A stretch of DNA of 29,099 bases from JASLDZ01 sp038226305. Its GTDB lineage: Bacteria > Pseudomonadota > Alphaproteobacteria > Caulobacterales > Caulobacteraceae. The notes beneath the pieces were generated by a model that saw nothing but the letters and a program-made list of their open reading frames with translations, made no database searches and had not been told where the DNA came from. The position numbers and the translations under genes were made by a program. The stretch covers positions 1 through 29,099 of the forward strand of contig JBBRQN010000024.1 of NCBI GenBank assembly GCA_038226305.1, in the 5' to 3' direction. Every line of letters starts with the position of its first letter. The stretch's first letter is position 1. Shown here one piece after another: positions 1 to 7,105 of the stretch.

Positions 1-922
1 CGGACGCAGCCTGTGGGTCGGACCATCGGCCACCGTCTTGGGCACTCCCACAGACAGTCGTAGCTCATTCTAGCCGATCAGGCTGGCACAAGCCCGACAG
101 ACGATAGCGTTGGGCAAGCGGCCGAATTTTCTTGGGTCCGGGCCATGCCGCGGGCGGAAAGCACCCTCGAGCAACCCGAGGGCCGTCGTCTACCCATAGC
201 CGACCTTCGTAACGCCCGCTTCCAAGCCATAGCCCTGTGTTCGACGCGCCGCAGGCTCGTCGAACTTGAACGGGAGGGACGCCCCGCGTCCCGACGCCCA
301 CGTCTCAGCCGTCGCGCGCAGGGCGGGTCAAGGGCGAAGAGGCGCAGCCGTCCCTTGACGCGGCCGAGCCCGGCGGCGCCCACCGCGGTGGCCGGTGACC
401 CCAAGACCTCTGCCGCGAGCGGGGGATGTTTTGGCCGCTGTGAAATAGGCGAACAAACCACATTCGATCCCCCTCCCTTTCTGCGTCCCGCATAGTCCGC
501 GTCGCCCCGTCGCACGGGGAGGGCGCTGGCGCGGCGACCGATGCGGCGGCGGGGCGTGGTCGAGCGGGGTTGAGGGCGGGGGACGTAAACCCGCCTCCGG
601 GTCGGGGTCCGCACAGGCGGGCTTCGGTCCGGGCATCGGCGCCTTCCGTCGCTGGGAGGGCCGCCCGTCCGAGGGTGTGCGCCTGCTTCAAACGAGGGCC
701 CTGGGTCGCCGCGAGGCGCCCGGATGCCTCGGGCGGGAACGGGGTGAAAGGCCGAACAAGCCTGCGCGCCCCGCGCCTTCGGGATCAACGATCACGCGGA
801 GCGCCCACCTGCGCCGAAACTCCTCGGCGCCTCACACTCGACGGTAACCTCCGGGCGCAGGCCCGGGCGCTCCGCATCCCTCCCCCACCTCAACACACCG
901 AACGGAGACGCGTGCAGGGTCG
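1..922. other. Gene-free GC-rich stretch
   Basis: I see no gene here that I can support. Open frames exist on both strands, but they overlap each other, are rich in Arg, Pro and Ala, lack a recognisable domain and look like the chance frames of high-GC DNA. The stretch holds inverted repeats (see 327-359) and a small hairpin with arms CCCTCG/CGAGGG near 162-180. No tRNA, rRNA or T-tract terminator was seen. It may be the intergenic remnant downstream of a gene beyond the left edge. Confidence 0.55.
327..359. repeat. Inverted repeat GTCAAGGG / CCCTTGAC
   Basis: There are perfect 8-bp arms at 327-334 and 352-359 with a 17-base loop. No T-tract follows on either side, so it does not look like an intrinsic terminator. 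It lies in a gene-free region and could belong to a dispersed intergenic element of this genome. That is inference, since only one copy is in the window. Confidence 0.4.
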
Positions 923-934
923 TTGCATATGCAA
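923..934. promoter_or_regulatory. Palindromic operator candidate TTGCATATGCAA
   Basis: This is a perfect 12-bp palindrome ending 23 bases before the chosen start of the MarR-family gene. MarR dimers are known to bind short palindromes in their own promoters, so an autoregulatory operator is the natural reading. Its left half, TTGCAT, also resembles a -35 hexamer, so occupancy would block RNA polymerase. A shorter partial copy (TTGCATATG) lies in front of the nitroreductase gene at 11882. Confidence 0.5.
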
Positions 935-957
935 TGGCCTTGCACTACATCCGCTCC

Positions 958-1404
958 ATGACCCAGCCTTCCTTCTCTGCCGTCATCAATCTCCTGCGCG
1001 CCCACGCCCTCGTCGAGCAGCGGCTGTCTCGCGGGCTGTCGCCGATCCACGGCCTCGCGCTGAATGAGGCGCTGCTGCTCATGCATCTGGAGCGTTCCCC
1101 CGGCCATCGCCTCACGCGGATCGACCTGGCGCGGCGCCTGCACCTGAACCCCTCCACCGTCACCCGCATGTGCCTGCCGCTAGAGAAGACCGGCTTCGTC
1201 ACCCGCGAGCCCGACCCCCGCGACGCGCGCCTGGCTTACGTCGTGCTGACCGAAACCGGCCTGCGGATCATCGGCGAGGCGCGCGCCACCCTGGACCGAC
1301 ACTCGGAGGAGTTCTTCAAGGACCGCTGGTCCGAGGAAGACCTCGCCGCCCTCGACGGCCTCCTCGCCCGGCTCACGGCCGCCGAACCGGGCGACATCGC
1401 GTGA
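958..1404 (+). CDS. MarR-family transcriptional regulator
   Basis: This is a 148-residue winged-helix protein of normal MarR length. The core shows the expected order: an N-terminal dimerisation helix, then the helix-turn-helix with LTRIDLARRLHLNPSTVTRM as recognition region. The beta-wing follows (TGFVTREPDPRDARLAYVVLTETG), with the conserved D-x-R-D-x-R signature. A C-terminal helix ends in the dimer interface. An ATG at 934 is also in frame and would add eight residues, but it overlaps the palindrome at 923-934. I therefore prefer 958, although neither start has a strong Shine-Dalgarno sequence. The stop overlaps the GTG of the next gene, so the two are probably translated together. MarR proteins usually repress an adjacent gene and their own and respond to a small ligand. 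The ligand cannot be told from sequence. Confidence 0.9.
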   Translation: MTQPSFSAVINLLRAHALVEQRLSRGLSPIHGLALNEALLLMHLERSPGHRLTRIDLARRLHLNPSTVTRMCLPLEKTGFVTREPDPRDARLAYVVLTETGLRIIGEARATLDRHSEEFFKDRWSEEDLAALDGLLARLTAAEPGDIA

Positions 1405-1910
1405 CGATCGCAACCGTCCACATGATCTGCGGGGCGCTGGCGGCGGGGAAGACGACCTATTCCACCGCCCTCGCCGACGAAATCGGCGGGGTGCGGTTTT
1501 CCATCGACGACTGGATGCAGAGCCTGTTCGGGCCGGACGCCCCACAGCCGCTTTCGCCCGACTGGATGTGGGAGCGGGTGGCGCGGTGCGAGGCGCAGAT
1601 CGTCTCCACCGCCCTCGCCTGCGCGGGGAAGGGTTGTGCGCCCGTGCTCGACATCGGCTTCATCCGCCGCGACCAGCGGGAGCGGGTGGCGGCTCGCGTG
1701 CGGGCGGTCGGGTTGCACTGCCAACTGCACTGGCTCGACGTGGAGCGGGAGGAACGCTGGCGCCGGACCGCCGCCCGCAACGCCGCCAAGGGAGCGACCT
1801 TCAGCTTCGAGGTGACGCGGCCGATGTTCGATTACATCGAGGCGATCCATGAACCGCCGAGCCCGAGCGAGTTGAACGAACTGAACGGCGCGCGCGTCGT
1901 CGGTTCCTGA
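1401..1910 (+). CDS. P-loop kinase-like ATPase (AAA_33 / zeta-toxin-like fold)
   Basis: The protein has 169 residues and starts at a GTG overlapping the MarR stop (GTGA). A clear Walker A lies near the N-terminus (GALAAGKTT, residues 11-19). It is followed by a short acidic motif, FSIDDWM, at the position where this family keeps its substrate-side Asp. An Arg-rich lid region (EREERWRRTAARN) comes near residue 120. The layout matches small P-loop phosphotransferases of the AAA_33 group, the fold that includes chloramphenicol phosphotransferase-like and zeta-toxin-like enzymes. The substrate is unknown. It is probably co-transcribed with the MarR gene and so may be under its control. No antitoxin-like partner is adjacent, so a toxin role is not supported. 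Confidence 0.8.
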   Translation: MTIATVHMICGALAAGKTTYSTALADEIGGVRFSIDDWMQSLFGPDAPQPLSPDWMWERVARCEAQIVSTALACAGKGCAPVLDIGFIRRDQRERVAARVRAVGLHCQLHWLDVEREERWRRTAARNAAKGATFSFEVTRPMFDYIEAIHEPPSPSELNELNGARVVGS

Positions 1911-1938
1911 CGCTGCCTTGCTCCGCTAAGCTCAGCCG

Positions 1939-1977
1939 ATGATCGAACTCCCCCTCGACCCGCGAGCCACCCGGTGA
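1939..1977 (+). other. Tiny upstream ORF overlapping the kefC-like start
   Basis: An ATG at 1939 opens a 12-codon frame (MIELPLDPRATR) whose TGA at 1975 overlaps the GTG at 1974 as GTGA. The antiporter GTG lacks its own clear Shine-Dalgarno sequence, so re-initiation from this frame is possible. The short ORF itself also lacks a strong ribosome site, so this is a weak call. Confidence 0.2.
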
Positions 1978-3857
1978 ACGCGGAGGCGCTGCTCGTCCAG
2001 GCGGTGACCTATCTGGCCGCGGCCGTGATCAGCGTGCCTTTGGCCAAGCGGGCGGGGCTGGGATCGGTGCTGGGCTATCTCGTGGCCGGGGTGGTGATCG
2101 GGCCGAGCCTGCTCAACCTGATCGGCGATCCGGCGCAGGTGAACCATGTGGCCGAGTTCGGCGTGGTGATCCTGCTGTTCCTCATCGGTCTGGACGTGCA
2201 GCCCAGCCTGCTCTGGCGGATGCGCAGCTCGATATTCGGCGTCGGCGGGGCGCAGTACGTGGCGACGGGCCTCGTGGGCACGGGGATCGCCGTCGCCCTT
2301 GGGCTGGAGTGGCGCTCGGCGGTGGCCTGCGGGGCGATCCTGACCATCTCTTCCGACGCCATCGTGCTGTCGATCCTGGAGGAGAAGGGCCTGCGCAAGG
2401 GCGCGATGGGCGATGCCACCTTCGGGGTGCTGCTCCTGCAGGATCTCGTGGTCATCCCCCTGTTCGTGTTCCTGCCGCTGCTGGCGCTGGACCCGATCGC
2501 TGCGAAGGCCGCCTCGGAGACGCCGCACTGGCTGGAAGCCGCGCCGCCGTGGCTGAGGCCGGTGGCGGTGCTGGGCGCCGTGGCCGCCGTGATCGTGGCC
2601 GGCCAGTACGCGGTGCGCCCGGCCTTCCGCTACATCGCCTCGGCCAAGCTGCGGGAGATATTCACCGCTGCCGCCCTGCTCATGGTGGTGGGCGTGGCCG
2701 CCTTGATGACGGCGGTGGGCCTGCCGCCCGCACTGGGCGCGTTCCTCGCAGGCGTGCTGCTGGCCGAGAGCGAGTTCAGGAAGGAGCTGGAAAGCGACAT
2801 CGAGCCCTTCCGGGGGATCCTGCTAGGCCTGTTCTTCATGACGGTTGGGGCCGGGTTGGACCTCGGCCTCATCCTTCGCCAGCCGCTGCTCATCGCCGGG
2901 CTCGTGGCTCTGGTGATGACGGTGAAGGCCGTCGTCATGATGGGGGTCGGCAAGGCCTTCCGGCTCACCTGGCGCGAAGCTTCCGGGTCGGGCGTGCTGC
3001 TCTCGCAGGCGGGGGAGTTCGCCTTCGTGCTGGTGGCGTTCACCGTCGGAGCCCGGGTGCTGAGCCCTGAGATCGGCAAGCTTCTGATGGCCGTCGCAGC
3101 GGTCTCCCTGTTGATGACGCCGCTTCTGTTCCTCGGCTACGAGCGCCTGGTCGACCGGCTCCAGCCCAAGGCCCCCGTTCGCGACGCCGACACCCGCTTC
3201 CAGGACGGGGCGCACGTGATCGTGGCGGGCTTCGGCCGGTTCGGGCAGATCGCCGGGCGGCTCCTGCAGGCCAACGACTTCCAGCTCTCGGTGATGGACT
3301 CCAGCCCGACGCAGATCGACCTTTTGCGCAAGTTCGCCAACAACCAGGTGAACTACGGCGACGCCAGCCGCCTCGACCTTCTGCATGCCGCCGGCGCCGC
3401 CAAGGCCAAGGTTCTGATCGTGGCCATCGACGACAAGGAGAAGGCCGAGGAGCTGGTCGAGACCGCCAAGCAGAGCTTCCCGCACCTGATCGTGCTGGCC
3501 CGCGCCTTCGACCGGGGGCACGCCTACGAACTTCTCGCCAAGGGGGCCGATTTCGTGGAGCGCGAGACCTACGAGGCCAGCTTGGCGGTGGGCCGCGAGG
3601 CACTCAAGCGCCTGGGCATGACGCCCTATCGCGCCGACCGGGCCAGCGACATCTTCCGCCGCTACGACCTGAAGCAGTTCTACAAGATGCAGCCCATGTG
3701 GAACCTGGACGACGACACCTTCATCAAGGAGTCGCGCCTCGCCCGGGCCACGCTGGAGCGCCTGCTCGCCGCCGACCTCGCGACGCTGGAGGACTCGCCG
3801 CCGGAGGAGGGCGTGGGCGCCGCCGCCCCTCTGGAGGCCGTGGCCGGAGGCGGCTAG
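1974..3857 (+). CDS. KefB/KefC-type monovalent cation:proton antiporter
   Basis: This is a 627-residue protein of the CPA2 family, in the usual KefB/KefC size range. Residues 1 to about 390 form a hydrophobic Na/H-exchanger-type domain with roughly a dozen membrane segments, including GSVLGYLVAGVVIGP and an FLIGLD motif that are typical of the family. A cytoplasmic RCK/TrkA-N domain follows, with a Rossmann nucleotide-binding loop (VIVAGFGRFGQIAG, near residue 415). The C-terminal tail is Ala- and Glu-rich. Such proteins expel K+ in exchange for H+ in the inner membrane, often in response to electrophile stress or pH. Whether this one is gated by glutathione is not visible. The start is a GTG, because membrane segment 1 begins directly after it. 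The gene converges with the iron exporter, and the two ends overlap by four bases. Confidence 0.92.
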   Translation: MNAEALLVQAVTYLAAAVISVPLAKRAGLGSVLGYLVAGVVIGPSLLNLIGDPAQVNHVAEFGVVILLFLIGLDVQPSLLWRMRSSIFGVGGAQYVATGLVGTGIAVALGLEWRSAVACGAILTISSDAIVLSILEEKGLRKGAMGDATFGVLLLQDLVVIPLFVFLPLLALDPIAAKAASETPHWLEAAPPWLRPVAVLGAVAAVIVAGQYAVRPAFRYIASAKLREIFTAAALLMVVGVAALMTAVGLPPALGAFLAGVLLAESEFRKELESDIEPFRGILLGLFFMTVGAGLDLGLILRQPLLIAGLVALVMTVKAVVMMGVGKAFRLTWREASGSGVLLSQAGEFAFVLVAFTVGARVLSPEIGKLLMAVAAVSLLMTPLLFLGYERLVDRLQPKAPVRDADTRFQDGAHVIVAGFGRFGQIAGRLLQANDFQLSVMDSSPTQIDLLRKFANNQVNYGDASRLDLLHAAGAAKAKVLIVAIDDKEKAEELVETAKQSFPHLIVLARAFDRGHAYELLAKGADFVERETYEASLAVGREALKRLGMTPYRADRASDIFRRYDLKQFYKMQPMWNLDDDTFIKESRLARATLERLLAADLATLEDSPPEEGVGAAAPLEAVAGGG

Positions 3858-4810
3858 CCCCCGCCGATCATGATGCCCGCGGCCAGCACCAGTGCGCCGC
3901 CCAGCATCACCTTCGCGGCGGCCGAAAGCGGCGGCGTATCCATGTAGCGCCACTGGATCCAGGCGATGATGCCCAGCTCCACCACCGCCACCGCGCCGGC
4001 GACCACCGTGGCCGTCCAGAAGTCGGGGATCAGGAAGGGCAGGGTGTGGCCGATGCCCCCCGCCGTGGTCATGAGCCCGCACACCACGCCTCGCAGCAGC
4101 GGTGCCCCCCGGCCCGAGAGCTTGCCGTCGTCCGCCAGGGCCTCGGCGAAACCCATGCTGATGCCGGCCCCGATGCTGGCCGCCATGCCGACGAGGAAGG
4201 CGTTGTGCGGCTGGTGCGTGGCGAAGGCGGCGGCGAACACGGGTGCCAGGGTCGAGACGGAGCCATCCATCAGGCCCACGAGCCCCGGCTGCACGATCTG
4301 CAGCACGAAGCGCTTGCGAGCGTCGTCGTCCTCCCGGTCACGCCGCTTCTGCGGAAGCCGCTTCTCCTCGATCTCGCCCGCGGTTTTCAGATGGTCCATC
4401 TCGGCGGCGGCGAGGTCGCCGAGGAGCTTGCGGATGGCGGTGTCGGAGCTGACGGCGGCAGCCTGCAGGTAGAAGCGGCTGGCGTCGGACTCCATCTGCC
4501 GGGCCTGCTGACGCACGGCGGCGATGCCCCGGGGCACGACGGTCCGGGCCGAGGGCGGGTTGGGCGCGCCTCTGATCTCCCGCCGGGTAATGTAGGGAAT
4601 ATGGCTGCCGAAACGCTGGCCATAGAGATCGAGCAGCCAGCGCCGGTGCTCGCTTTCCTCGGCCGCCATGTCGCTGAACATGCGGGCGCTGTCGGGAAAG
4701 TTCTCCCGAAGCTGCTCGGCATAGTCGCCGTAGATGCGCCCGTCCTCCTCCTCGTTGGTGATGGCCAGGGCCAGCACCTCGCGCTCGGTGAGGTCGGAGA
4801 ACTTGCGCAT
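3854..4810 (-). CDS. mbfA: MbfA-type membrane ferritin / VIT-like iron exporter
   Basis: The protein has 318 residues in two parts. Residues 1 to about 150 form a ferritin-like (rubrerythrin/erythrin) helical domain with paired iron-ligand motifs: NEEEDG near 19-24, EESEH near 51-55, ME near 106-107 and AEMDH near 136-140. Residues 165-318 form a membrane domain of the CCC1/VIT1 type (GLVGLMDGSVSTLAP, GISMGFAEA, then two C-terminal membrane segments). This fusion is the known MbfA family, which exports iron and protects against iron and peroxide stress in Rhizobiales. I chose the Met at 4810, with AGGGG 8 bases upstream, over a longer frame whose added residues are Arg/Pro-rich. It lies 22 bases downstream of the zeta-subunit gene and may share its transcript. 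I found no obvious Irr (ICE-type) box before the pair. Confidence 0.9.
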   Translation of the reverse strand: MRKFSDLTEREVLALAITNEEEDGRIYGDYAEQLRENFPDSARMFSDMAAEESEHRRWLLDLYGQRFGSHIPYITRREIRGAPNPPSARTVVPRGIAAVRQQARQMESDASRFYLQAAAVSSDTAIRKLLGDLAAAEMDHLKTAGEIEEKRLPQKRRDREDDDARKRFVLQIVQPGLVGLMDGSVSTLAPVFAAAFATHQPHNAFLVGMAASIGAGISMGFAEALADDGKLSGRGAPLLRGVVCGLMTTAGGIGHTLPFLIPDFWTATVVAGAVAVVELGIIAWIQWRYMDTPPLSAAAKVMLGGALVLAAGIMIGGG

Positions 4811-4832
4811 GCCGTTGCCCCTGGGCCTGCGC

Positions 4833-5156
4833 TCAGGTGCCGGCGCGCAGGGCGGCTTCCGCCTCGACGGCAAAGGCGTTGAGCTTGGCCCTGATGTCCT
4901 CGGCCGTGAGCGAGAGGCCCTTGCCCTCGATGTCGGCCATGACGGCGCGCACCACGTCCTCGTCGCCGGGCTCGGCCAGGTCGGCCTTGAGGATGGAGCG
5001 GGCGTAGGTTTCGAGTTCGGTCCCGGTCAGGCCCAGCTTCGTGCCGATCCACTCGCCCAGCATCCGGTCGCGCCGCGCCATGATCTTGAACTTCAGTTCC
5101 TCGTCATTGGCGAACTTGGCCTCGAAGCCGCGTTCCCGGTCGTTGAAGGTGGTCAT
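4833..5156 (-). CDS. F1Fo-ATPase inhibitor zeta subunit (DUF1476)
   Basis: The protein has 107 residues and the family signature MTTFNDRERGFEAKFANDEE at its start, then LKFKIMARRDRMLGEWIG. The remainder is an alpha-helical body of normal family length. In Paracoccus denitrificans and other alphaproteobacteria this family is the zeta subunit, which binds F1 through its N-terminal segment and blocks ATP hydrolysis by the ATP synthase. The acidic middle region (DLAEPGDEDVV) is typical. The gene stands first in a probable two-gene unit with mbfA. Its ATG is directly preceded by an inverted repeat that could fold in the mRNA (see 5157-5190). Its own -10 candidate is at 5192-5199. A longer reading frame extends upstream, but it would include the promoter region and does not look coding. 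Confidence 0.92.
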   Translation of the reverse strand: MTTFNDRERGFEAKFANDEELKFKIMARRDRMLGEWIGTKLGLTGTELETYARSILKADLAEPGDEDVVRAVMADIEGKGLSLTAEDIRAKLNAFAVEAEAALRAGT

Positions 5157-5190
5157 GTCAGGCAGATCCCGTGGTGGCGTGTTGCCTGAC
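5157..5190 (-). promoter_or_regulatory. mRNA hairpin abutting the zeta-subunit start codon
   Basis: Perfect 8-bp arms, GTCAGGCA (5157-5164) and TGCCTGAC (5183-5190), enclose 18 bases and end at the base next to the ATG. In the mRNA the only Shine-Dalgarno-like stretch (GGGA) falls in the loop. The structure could therefore regulate translation, or the DNA could be an operator. The repeat is seen; the role is inferred. Confidence 0.45.
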
Positions 5191-5191
5191 T

Positions 5192-5199
5192 GAGATAGC
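5192..5199 (-). promoter_or_regulatory. -10 element candidate for the zeta-subunit/mbfA unit
   Basis: Read on the - strand this is GCTATCTC, a 7 of 8 match to the Caulobacter housekeeping -10 pattern GCTANAWC. It lies immediately upstream of the hairpin at 5157-5190. No convincing -35 was found at the usual distance. Confidence 0.35.
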
Positions 5200-5297
5200 C
5201 GCCCCGGCTCGACACCGCTAGGCGAGAGACGGCCGGAGCGAGCCAGGTGCCCGGTGGCCCGTCTAAGACGTAGCGCGTGCCTTTGGCGTCCGGCCGC

Positions 5298-5305
5298 CCT
5301 ATATC
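5298..5305 (+). promoter_or_regulatory. -10 element candidate for purC
   Basis: CCTATATC matches the Caulobacter housekeeping -10 pattern GCTANAWC at 7 of 8 positions and lies 80 bases before the purC start. A TTGGCG sits at 5283-5288, but closer than an ideal -35. No purine riboswitch structure was seen in the leader. Confidence 0.4.
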
Positions 5306-5385
5306 CGCGAGTCTGAAATGCAGCGCGCGGGAGTCGTCCCCCGCGCCTTCCGCCCGTTCCGCGACCCGGAGTCCCCTTAACGCCG

Positions 5386-6183
5386 ATGACCCGCCGCAAG
5401 AAGATCTACGAAGGCAAGGCCAAGATCCTGTACGAGGGGCCGGAGCCGGGCACCCTGATCCAGTACTTCAAGGATGACGCCACCGCCTTCAACGCCCAGA
5501 AAAAGGCGGTGCTCGAAGGCAAGGGCGTGATCAACAACCGCATCAGCGAATACATCATGACCCGCCTCGGCGGCATGGGCATCGCCAACCACTTCATCCG
5601 CCGCCTGAACCTGCGCGAGCAGCTGATCAAGGAGGTGGAGATCATCCCACTGGAGGTGGTCTGCCGCAACATCGTGGCCGGTTCGATGGCCACCCGCCTC
5701 GGCCTGCCCGAGGGCCAGGCCCTGCCACGCTCGATCATCGAGTTCTACTACAAGGACGACAAGCTCGGCGATCCGATGGTCACCGAGGAGCACATCACCG
5801 CCTTCAACTGGGCCACCACCCAGGACATCGACGACATCCTGGCCATGACGCTGCGGGTGAACGACTATCTCTCCGGCCTGTTCGGCGCGGTCGGCATCAC
5901 GCTCGTGGACTTCAAGCTGGAGTTCGGCCGCATCTGGGAGAACGACGAGTTCTCGCGCATCATCCTGGCCGATGAGATCAGCCCCGACAGCTGCCGCCTG
6001 TGGGACTCGGTCACCAACGAGAAGCTCGACAAGGACCGTTTCCGCCGCGACCTCGGCAATGTGATCGAGAGCTATACCGAGGTGGCCCGCCGCCTCGGGA
6101 TCATGAAGGAGATGCCCACGGTGATTCAGGGCGGCATCTCCGACGCCCAGGCGGCCGACGCCGGCATCTCCAAGATCCACTGA
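5386..6183 (+). CDS. purC: Phosphoribosylaminoimidazole-succinocarboxamide synthase
   Basis: This 265-residue SAICAR synthetase makes SAICAR from CAIR, aspartate and ATP in de novo purine synthesis. Visible signatures are the N-terminal ATP loop YEGKAKILYEG and the PLEVVCRNIVAGS motif near residue 90. Further on come LVDFKLEFG near 175 and the LADEISPDSCRLWD motif near 200, the two classical PurC blocks. It is slightly longer than the usual 235-255 residues because of a C-terminal tail. The start ATG follows a spacer with GGAG at 5370. purS begins 14 bases downstream, so the two form an operon, as in many alphaproteobacteria. The usual next genes, purQ and purL, are missing here because the opposite strand is occupied after purS. 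Confidence 0.97.
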   Translation: MTRRKKIYEGKAKILYEGPEPGTLIQYFKDDATAFNAQKKAVLEGKGVINNRISEYIMTRLGGMGIANHFIRRLNLREQLIKEVEIIPLEVVCRNIVAGSMATRLGLPEGQALPRSIIEFYYKDDKLGDPMVTEEHITAFNWATTQDIDDILAMTLRVNDYLSGLFGAVGITLVDFKLEFGRIWENDEFSRIILADEISPDSCRLWDSVTNEKLDKDRFRRDLGNVIESYTEVARRLGIMKEMPTVIQGGISDAQAADAGISKIH

Positions 6184-6197
6184 GCGAGCGCACACCG

Positions 6198-6437
6198 ATG
6201 AAGGTGAAGATCGAAGTGTTCCTCAAGCCCGGCGTGCTCGACGTGCAGGGCAAGGCCATCGAGGGCGCGCTGGGCGGGCTTGGCTTCGCGGGCGTGACCG
6301 ACGTGCGCGTGGGCCGCCTGATCACCCTGGAGCTGGCGGGCGACGACAAGGCGGCCGCCGAGGCTCAGGCCAAGTCCATGTGCGACCGCCTGCTGGCGAA
6401 CGCGGTGATCGAGAGCTACGCCGTTCAGGTGGGCTGA
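6198..6437 (+). CDS. purS: Phosphoribosylformylglycinamidine synthase subunit PurS
   Basis: This 79-residue protein has the complete PurS pattern. It opens with MKVKIEVFLKPGVLDVQGKA, continues with the G-x-x-V-x-D-V-R-x-G-R strand (GFAGVTDVRVGRLITLEL), and has the MCDRLLANAVIESY block at the end. PurS is the small structural subunit that bridges PurQ and PurL in the FGAM synthase complex. It follows purC closely and is surely co-transcribed. purQ and purL must be elsewhere in the genome. Its 3' end faces the carbonic anhydrase-like gene across only four bases, so transcription must end inside that neighbour or be stopped by other means. Confidence 0.96.
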   Translation: MKVKIEVFLKPGVLDVQGKAIEGALGGLGFAGVTDVRVGRLITLELAGDDKAAAEAQAKSMCDRLLANAVIESYAVQVG

Positions 6438-6441
6438 TCGC

Positions 6442-6987
6442 TCAGACCGCCGCTAGGTCCCTGGCGAACCGCTTCCAGTTCTCGACGTAGTGGGTGGCGC
6501 TGGCCAAGAGCATCTGGGCCGCACGCTCGTCCAGTTCCCGCACCACCTTGGCCGGTGAACCGACGATCAGCACGTTGTCGGGGAAGTGCTTGTTCTCCGT
6601 GATCAGGCTGTTCGCCCCCACGATCGAGCCCTTGCCGATCACGGCCCCGTTCAGGATCACCGAGTTGATCCCGATCAGGCTCCCGTCGCCCACCGTGCAG
6701 CCGTGCAGCATGACCTTGTGCCCCACCGTCACGTTCGCCCCGATGGTCAGCGGCGATCCCATGTCGGTGTGCAGGACGCTCAGGTCCTGGATGTTGGAGT
6801 TCTCGCCCACGGTGATGGGGTCGTTGTCGCCGCGCAGCACCGCCCCGAACCAGATGCTGGCGTTTCGATGCAGCACCACATTGCCCACGACCGTCGCGTT
6901 GGGCGCGATCCAGTAGTCGCCCTCGGGCGGCAGGCTCGGTTGCAGGGCGCCCAGGCGATAAAGATGCGGCGTATCGGCCAAGTTCAC
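6442..6987 (-). CDS. Gamma-class carbonic anhydrase-like hexapeptide protein
   Basis: The 181-residue protein is built from left-handed beta-helix hexapeptide repeats (for example VGNVVL, IGANVT, IGKGSI). The three histidines expected to bind the metal at the trimer interface are at 73, 90 and 95 (SVLHTD, VGHKVMLHG), and the RGDNDPI motif is at 52-58. This is the YrdA/PaaY/gamma-carbonic anhydrase family, a cytosolic trimer that may hydrate CO2 or simply bind metal; activity varies within the family. The C-terminal helix is normal. It converges with purS. The upstream region at 6988-7105 is shared with the PhoH leader on the other strand, so the two are divergently transcribed. Confidence 0.92.
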   Translation of the reverse strand: MNLADTPHLYRLGALQPSLPPEGDYWIAPNATVVGNVVLHRNASIWFGAVLRGDNDPITVGENSNIQDLSVLHTDMGSPLTIGANVTVGHKVMLHGCTVGDGSLIGINSVILNGAVIGKGSIVGANSLITENKHFPDNVLIVGSPAKVVRELDERAAQMLLASATHYVENWKRFARDLAAV

Positions 6988-7105
6988 GTCTCCTGCGTGA
7001 CGCTCGCGTTAAGTCGTCACGAACCTGGATACACTCAACTGGTCGGGTGATTCGATCCCCCAGCGATTCGCTGGCGGGCTGGCATCCGTCAGAGCGGAGC
7101 GTTGG

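Noticed and set aside
145..495. A 116-codon + strand frame in the left region
   Set aside because: It is Arg-rich, has no domain and no clear ribosome site, and overlaps several other frames, as expected by chance in high-GC DNA.
1401..1910. Zeta-type toxin of a toxin-antitoxin pair
   Set aside because: The fold is shared, but the neighbour is a MarR regulator, not an epsilon-type antitoxin. A kinase or phosphotransferase is the safer call.
5157..5385. Irr or Fur box before the zeta-subunit/mbfA unit
   Set aside because: No AT-rich dyad of the ICE type was seen. The only dyad is GTCAGGCA/TGCCTGAC, which does not match.
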